NCBI GenBank assembly: GCA_009829735.1
Contig: CM020618.1
Coordinates: forward strand, 28,620,894-28,684,893
Source of the DNA: Pyropia yezoensis
Taxonomy: Eukaryota; Rhodophyta; Bangiophyceae; Bangiales; Bangiaceae
Direction of reading: 5' to 3'
DNA length: 64,000 nt
The notes under the pieces are model-generated. The model worked only from the letters and a program-made list of their open reading frames with translations. It was not told the origin of the DNA and made no database searches. Of the stretch, positions 59,501 through 64,000 are shown piece after piece. The position numbers and the translations under genes are program-made. The stretch's first letter is position 1, and each line of letters begins with the position of its first letter.

Positions 59501-62500
59501 GCGCCCGCGCGTTTCCCGCGCGGAAGGGGTGTCGGTGGGGGGAGGGAGTAAACGTCCACAGTCAGAGAAAAGAGAGGGGAAAGAAAGACATGCGGGGCGG
59601 GCTCATGGCACAGCAGCAGCGGGCGGGGCGTGTCGGCGGGCTGGCCTCGGCTACGGCAGTGGCCGCGGGGCCGGCCAAGCGACGACGGCGCGCGCACTGC
59701 GAGCGCGGACAGCGGGAGTTGCATGGTATTGCAAGTACTTTTTTGCACTGCCTGTCACGGTCGTGGCGGCGGGGGGGGGGGGCTCGCATCGCGAAGAAGG
59801 GGGGGGTAGAGGGCAGTGGGGGACAGGTCTGGTTTGGCCACAGCTTCCGCGGCTGTGCGGTCATGGCGGCGCGGTCGCAGGCGGGACCGCGCCGACCAGT
59901 GGCAGTGTGGCGCGCGGACGGGACCACACCGCCTGCCTGCCACGCGGGGGACCCCGCGGCGGCGACGGCGCTGCGCGGCCGTCACGCAGTCGATTGGCCT
60001 GGCGGCCGCGGGATGGGGGGTGGCGACGGCGGGGTTGCTCCTTCTGCACCCAAAACAGGGACGAATGGAGCAAGGAACAAAACAACACGGCCACCTGGCG
60101 GCGGGAGCCGTCGCAGGGACGGGCGGTGGCGGCGGTGTGATGGAGAGAGGCCAAGGGGGGGTGTTCCCGCGGGAGGGGCAATCTACAGCTGTATGTAAAT
60201 AGCTGTTGCGCAGGGCGCCTGGGAAGAGAGCGCGGCGGGCGGAAGAGTTTGGACGGCGAGGGACTCTGGGTGGGAGCGGGGGACAGCACGTTTCCGGAAC
60301 ATCCATACGCCGCAAGTACCCCTGGAGGCCCCCCACGCCCAGAATCAGGACGTTCGCGGAGGGTCAGTCGCGAGGGGGGGGGGGGCGCCTGGAGGGGCTT
60401 GGGGGCTCCAGGAACTGCACGGGGACCGGCGCACAGGCCTGAGGCTCGCATAGCAACTTGCGCCGTCACGCGCGCCGTGTGCACGTGTACCTGTGGGGAG
60501 GCCATACAAAAGAACATGAAAAATAGGCGAGCCTTGACTTGGTCGTGGTAGCCTGGGATGAAGAGCAAGGCGGCGAAGCGCGCGACTCAATATTTTAGAT
60601 ATGTAGATCACACATCCAGGTATACTTTTCGCTCGTCGATGGGTATCGCCAAAATCCATTTCAGAACTCCACGTGGCTCAAGGGGTGATCTGGTCCTTGC
60701 TCGTACAGCAGCTCCCTCCACTCCGTACGGCCATAAGCCCACCCCAGTCCTACCCCTGCGTAGTTCCTCCCTGCTCCCCCCCACCCGCCAGACCATGGCT
60801 GCCCCCCGGGAGGGCGCGCTGCCGCGAGGACCACCGCTGACGGCGGCGCACAGCAGTTTCTCCCCCCCCACCCCGCTCGTGCCCTCTCTCCCATCCGGCC
60901 GGCCGCTCGGGTCGGAGGCGCCGGGTCGGCTGCCTCCGTCACCACGGCGCCGGTCCTCCGTCGCCGGCTAGGCGGCGAAGCAAGGGCCCTTGCCCCTCCC
61001 TCACTGCCGGTAGTGAGTTCTTGGCCCCGATGGCCAGTGCGGATAGTCAACTGTGACTGCGGCGGGTGCTGCTGCCGGCGGGCGCCCTCGCGGCCACGAC
61101 GGCGGTCTCGGCGGCGGTGAGCGCGGGAATATTAGGTCGATCAAGGGCGGTTGCGGCGGTGGCATGGGTGGCAACAGGGCGCGGAAGGGCAGTGGCGGCG
61201 GTGGCGGCGTTGGTGGCGGCGGCGCGGAGACGGTGGCGGAAGGAGCCCCGCCGGGCGACGGCGGTGATGTCTCCTCTGGATGTGCGTGCCGCCCACAGGC
61301 TGGTCGTGCCGTTGCCACTGTCATGAGCTTTGTCTGTCTGCCGCCTGCCGCCGACATTTCCCCACCGCATCGGTGCTGCTTTCGGTCAGCCACGGCGGTG
61401 GCGGGCGGTGCGGGTGTGACTGGGGGGGGCAGAGGGGGGGGCTGCCCATTCGCTGTGCTTGTCCACCGCCGCGCAATGGACGCTCGGGTGGGAGAGCGGG
61501 ATAATGATACCGCCCTTGAGTCTCTCAACTTCTACCAGTGCCTGACGGGTCTCGCCGGCGGTGTTGGCCGTGACGGTGGCCGGCTTTGGTGGATAACCCG
61601 CACTGGCATAGCGGCGCCCTCTTCTTCGTGCCCCCTTGCGGCCTTGCGCTGTGGCTGCGTGGCGTAGTGGTAGTGCCTCGGGCTATGGCTGCGTGGCGTG
61701 GTTGGTGTTGCTGCATTGAGTTGTCCCGCCACCGGCACGCCAACATCCATGGCGGCGGTACCGATCGCGTGGTACTCATGAAGGTCGACGGGGGGGGAGT
61801 GGAGGGGAAACGACATGAGTGGTCACCGCTCCCTTTGCCCTGGTCACCCGAGTTGCGTGGGTGGCTGCCTTGCGGTCCGTCAGGACACGGCCACTCGTCC
61901 CTTTCCATTCGACGCCGGGGGAGGCCGGGGAAGGGTAGGAGGTGGGACTGGTCAGCGAGCCCAGCGATGGCGCCCGGTTGCGAGTACCACCCGTGCACCA
62001 TGTGGAGATGTGGTTCAGGGACGTGGAGGGCCGTGAGGGCAAGGGAGCGAGGAGGGGGGCGGAAGGGCAACGGTCACGGTCTCTGCAAAACACCTGTATT
62101 GCTGACGGAGGAGGTCTCCGACCACGACTATGTCTGTCCCGTGCATCGCCGTCTTTCTCGTTTGTGTCTCCCGCGGGACCCAACACGGTGCAATAACCGT
62201 CGAATTGCAACCACGATGGGCGCGCCCCGGTTCCCTTCCCCGCGGGGTCGACGCGCAGGCGTGCAAGTGGTGGACGCCACTGCGGGCGCCCAACGACCCG
62301 GGCGCCGCCTATCTCTTTTTTGAAGGCAGCACCCGCGACGAGCCGCAGGCGCGGTGACGGCGGGGAATGAAATGGGTCAACGGACTATATAGACCAGCGC
62401 CTGCGATGACAGGGCGGGGGAATCGGGGCAACCAATCCCCCTACTCCCCCACTGCCAACGCAGGCGCCGTGATGGAGGCACGACAAAAGAGGTGGTGCAC

Positions 62501-64000
62501 CCAGCTTGAGCCGGGGGGAAGAGGCAGAGTGCGAGCAGTTGTTCACTACTTTTGTGCGCGGGGAAGGACCGGGTGGTTGGCGGGGGGGGGGTGGCTGGTG
62601 TGCGCTTTGCACACTTGAACGGCGCCGCCGTTGGCCAGCTTCTTTCTTGTTTTCTCTCTTTCCGTTCGGACGCGTCACGCCCCCCTCGTCGGCTTGCGCG
62701 TTGGCGACGCCGCCACCGCAGCCCCGTCGTCGCGCGGACACGCCCACCGCCCAAGTGGCGGAACGGGACTGGGTGCAACCGTGCCCTCCCCCCCCCCCTG
62801 CGCGCCCCACCGGCGTGCCGGGCAGGCCGGGCCTGTGGCTCAAACACGCCGCCACTGCCGGGCGACACGCGGCCGAGAGCCGCCCACCTCCCGGCCCCAG
62901 CCCCTCTGGGAGGGCACCCGCGGGCCGCGGTCCGCCGCGGGGTTGGTGCACCCCCTTGTGCATGGACCGCGGCAGAGTGGGGGGGCGGCCGCGGGTGGAG
63001 AATAGCGAGGGGAAGGGGAGGGCGGAGAGCGACGGGCGACTGCCACCACCTCACCACGGTGTCGGTCGCACAGCGGCCTGGCAGGGGCGGGTGGGCGGCC
63101 CTTGCTGTACGCTACAGGTACAGCGCGGGGCTTTGCACGCACGGCTGTGCGGCGGCGCCAGCCACAGCTGCTGCGGCGCCAGCGCACGTTTTGCGAGGCT
63201 GGCTGGCTGACCAGCCCATCTGTCAGGGGGGAGGAGGGGGAGGGGGGGAAAGTGAGAGCAGCCTGTGGCGCGTCACAAGTCCCGTTCGAGCCTCCCCCCG
63301 CCCGCCCGCTGGCAGCGACGCCACCCCACTGGAGGGAGGCGGGACCTCCCCCTCCCACCCGTCCCAGCGCGCGGGGGTTGCGCCCCGCGCGTGCGCGCAA
63401 AAAAAACGATCCAACGGCGCTCTGCGCGCGCGGTTCGTGCCGCACCGTTGGAACGTTTGTTTGAAGAATCCAACGCGGCGGCAGGCCGTTTGCGCGCCGC
63501 CGCGGCGCCCGCACGGGCTCGGCAGCTGCCCCGACCCGCCACCGGTCGGCCTGTCAATCCAGACCCAGATCGCGGGAGGCCACATCCCCGTTTGCTTTTT
63601 GTCCAGGTCATCCTCCCGCCCACCCCCCCCCCTCCCACCCCGCCCCCCCCGCCCGGACGTGCGAGAAGGTGGGGTGCCACCGCACGCAGGGCGGCTGGCC
63701 ATGACCTGGCGGTGGATCTGACACCCGCGCCTCAGGCTGCCAGCACAGCAGGGGGGGGGGTGCTGTCTCGGAGAGGGGCCCCCACCTCCCACCCCCCCCG
63801 CCCCCCTTATGTTGGCCTTCCAGCACACGCGCAGCAGCATCCATTTTTTAGGGTGTGGAGGGGGGGGGGCTGACCGGGTGCACCGGTGCGGGGGAGACAA
63901 AAGAGAAAAAAAAGTAAGAAAATAAGCCCCCTCGGCTGGCACCGCTCGACAGGCTGGTCGCTGTCGGCGGGCTGCTGGCGATGCGGTCGCCAGTCACGGT
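56571..64000. other. Long region without a supportable gene
   Basis: 7.4 kb in which long open frames occur on both strands in all phases, as expected for such GC content, but none shows a domain, a catalytic motif or a plausible splice-joined fold. It contains G-runs at 56794-56810 (17 G) and 58749-58762 (14 G). The frame at 61586-62323 (+) has the least biased composition. Around 60560-60660 and 62080-62200 GC content drops. The edge at 64000 could cut into another gene, but nothing identifies it. Confidence 0.4.

Noticed and set aside
61659..61730. A-box-like TGGCGTAGTGG suggesting a tRNA
   Set aside because: No B box or cloverleaf follows at the right distance.
62552..63721. 389-residue + frame near the right end
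   Set aside because: Arg/Pro/Gly-rich composition, no domain, and comparable frames on both strands.

Overview
The window is nuclear DNA from a eukaryote with very GC-rich, mostly intron-poor genes. The best guess is a bangiophyte red alga (Porphyra/Pyropia type). This is inference from the gene set: a plastid-type fructose-1,6-bisphosphatase whose presequence carries an early Phe, a secreted GH16 enzyme of the agarase/porphyranase/carrageenase type, and a GH36 alpha-galactosidase of the kind that could act on floridoside. ER and nuclear-pore genes, GT-AG introns and a nuclear-style tRNA-Cys rule out a prokaryote or organelle.

Layout, left to right: a partial type II membrane protein (1-231, -); Nup58/45-like FG nucleoporin (676-2688, +); plastid FBPase (3127-4356, -); SRPK-type kinase (5387-8605, +); zinc-finger protein, two exons (10421-12564, -); GPH/SUT-type sugar transporter (14625-16589, +); GSTCD-family methyltransferase (16931-18994, -); WDR75/Utp17-like WD protein, two exons (20387-24267, +); decayed GMC oxidoreductase (about 25203-26615, +); secreted flavin amine oxidase (28154-30049, +); secreted tyrosinase (32037-34034, +); unknown type I membrane protein (35614-37020, -); secreted GH16, five exons (39746-42169, +); a 119-bp hairpin element (42524-42642); tRNA-Cys(GCA) (43014-43085, -); M17 aminopeptidase with a new-looking Cys-rich head, three exons (43410-46647, -); BiP/HSP70, two exons (47140-49502, +); CoA-type mitochondrial carrier (49905-51416, -); GH36 alpha-galactosidase, two exons (52717-56570, -). 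From 56.6 kb to the end no gene can be supported.

Themes: housekeeping (nuclear pore, splicing kinase, small-subunit ribosome biogenesis, ER chaperone, mitochondrial cofactor transport), carbon metabolism (FBPase, sugar transporter, GH36) and an extracellular set (GH16, tyrosinase, amine oxidase, a GMC relic). Neighbours mostly alternate in strand, so there are many divergent and convergent pairs and no operon-like logic. Intron boundaries below were placed by hand from GT-AG sites, reading-frame continuity and family alignment from memory; no search or transcript data were used.

The most interesting single item is the aminopeptidase gene: behind a signal-anchor, about 270 residues of repeated Cys-x-Cys-x-x-Cys modules precede a normal zinc-dependent M17 domain. 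Other points are two reading-frame breaks that small introns explain exactly, a plastid FBPase lacking one of the three usual redox-loop cysteines, and two inverted-repeat elements in the AT-richer gaps.
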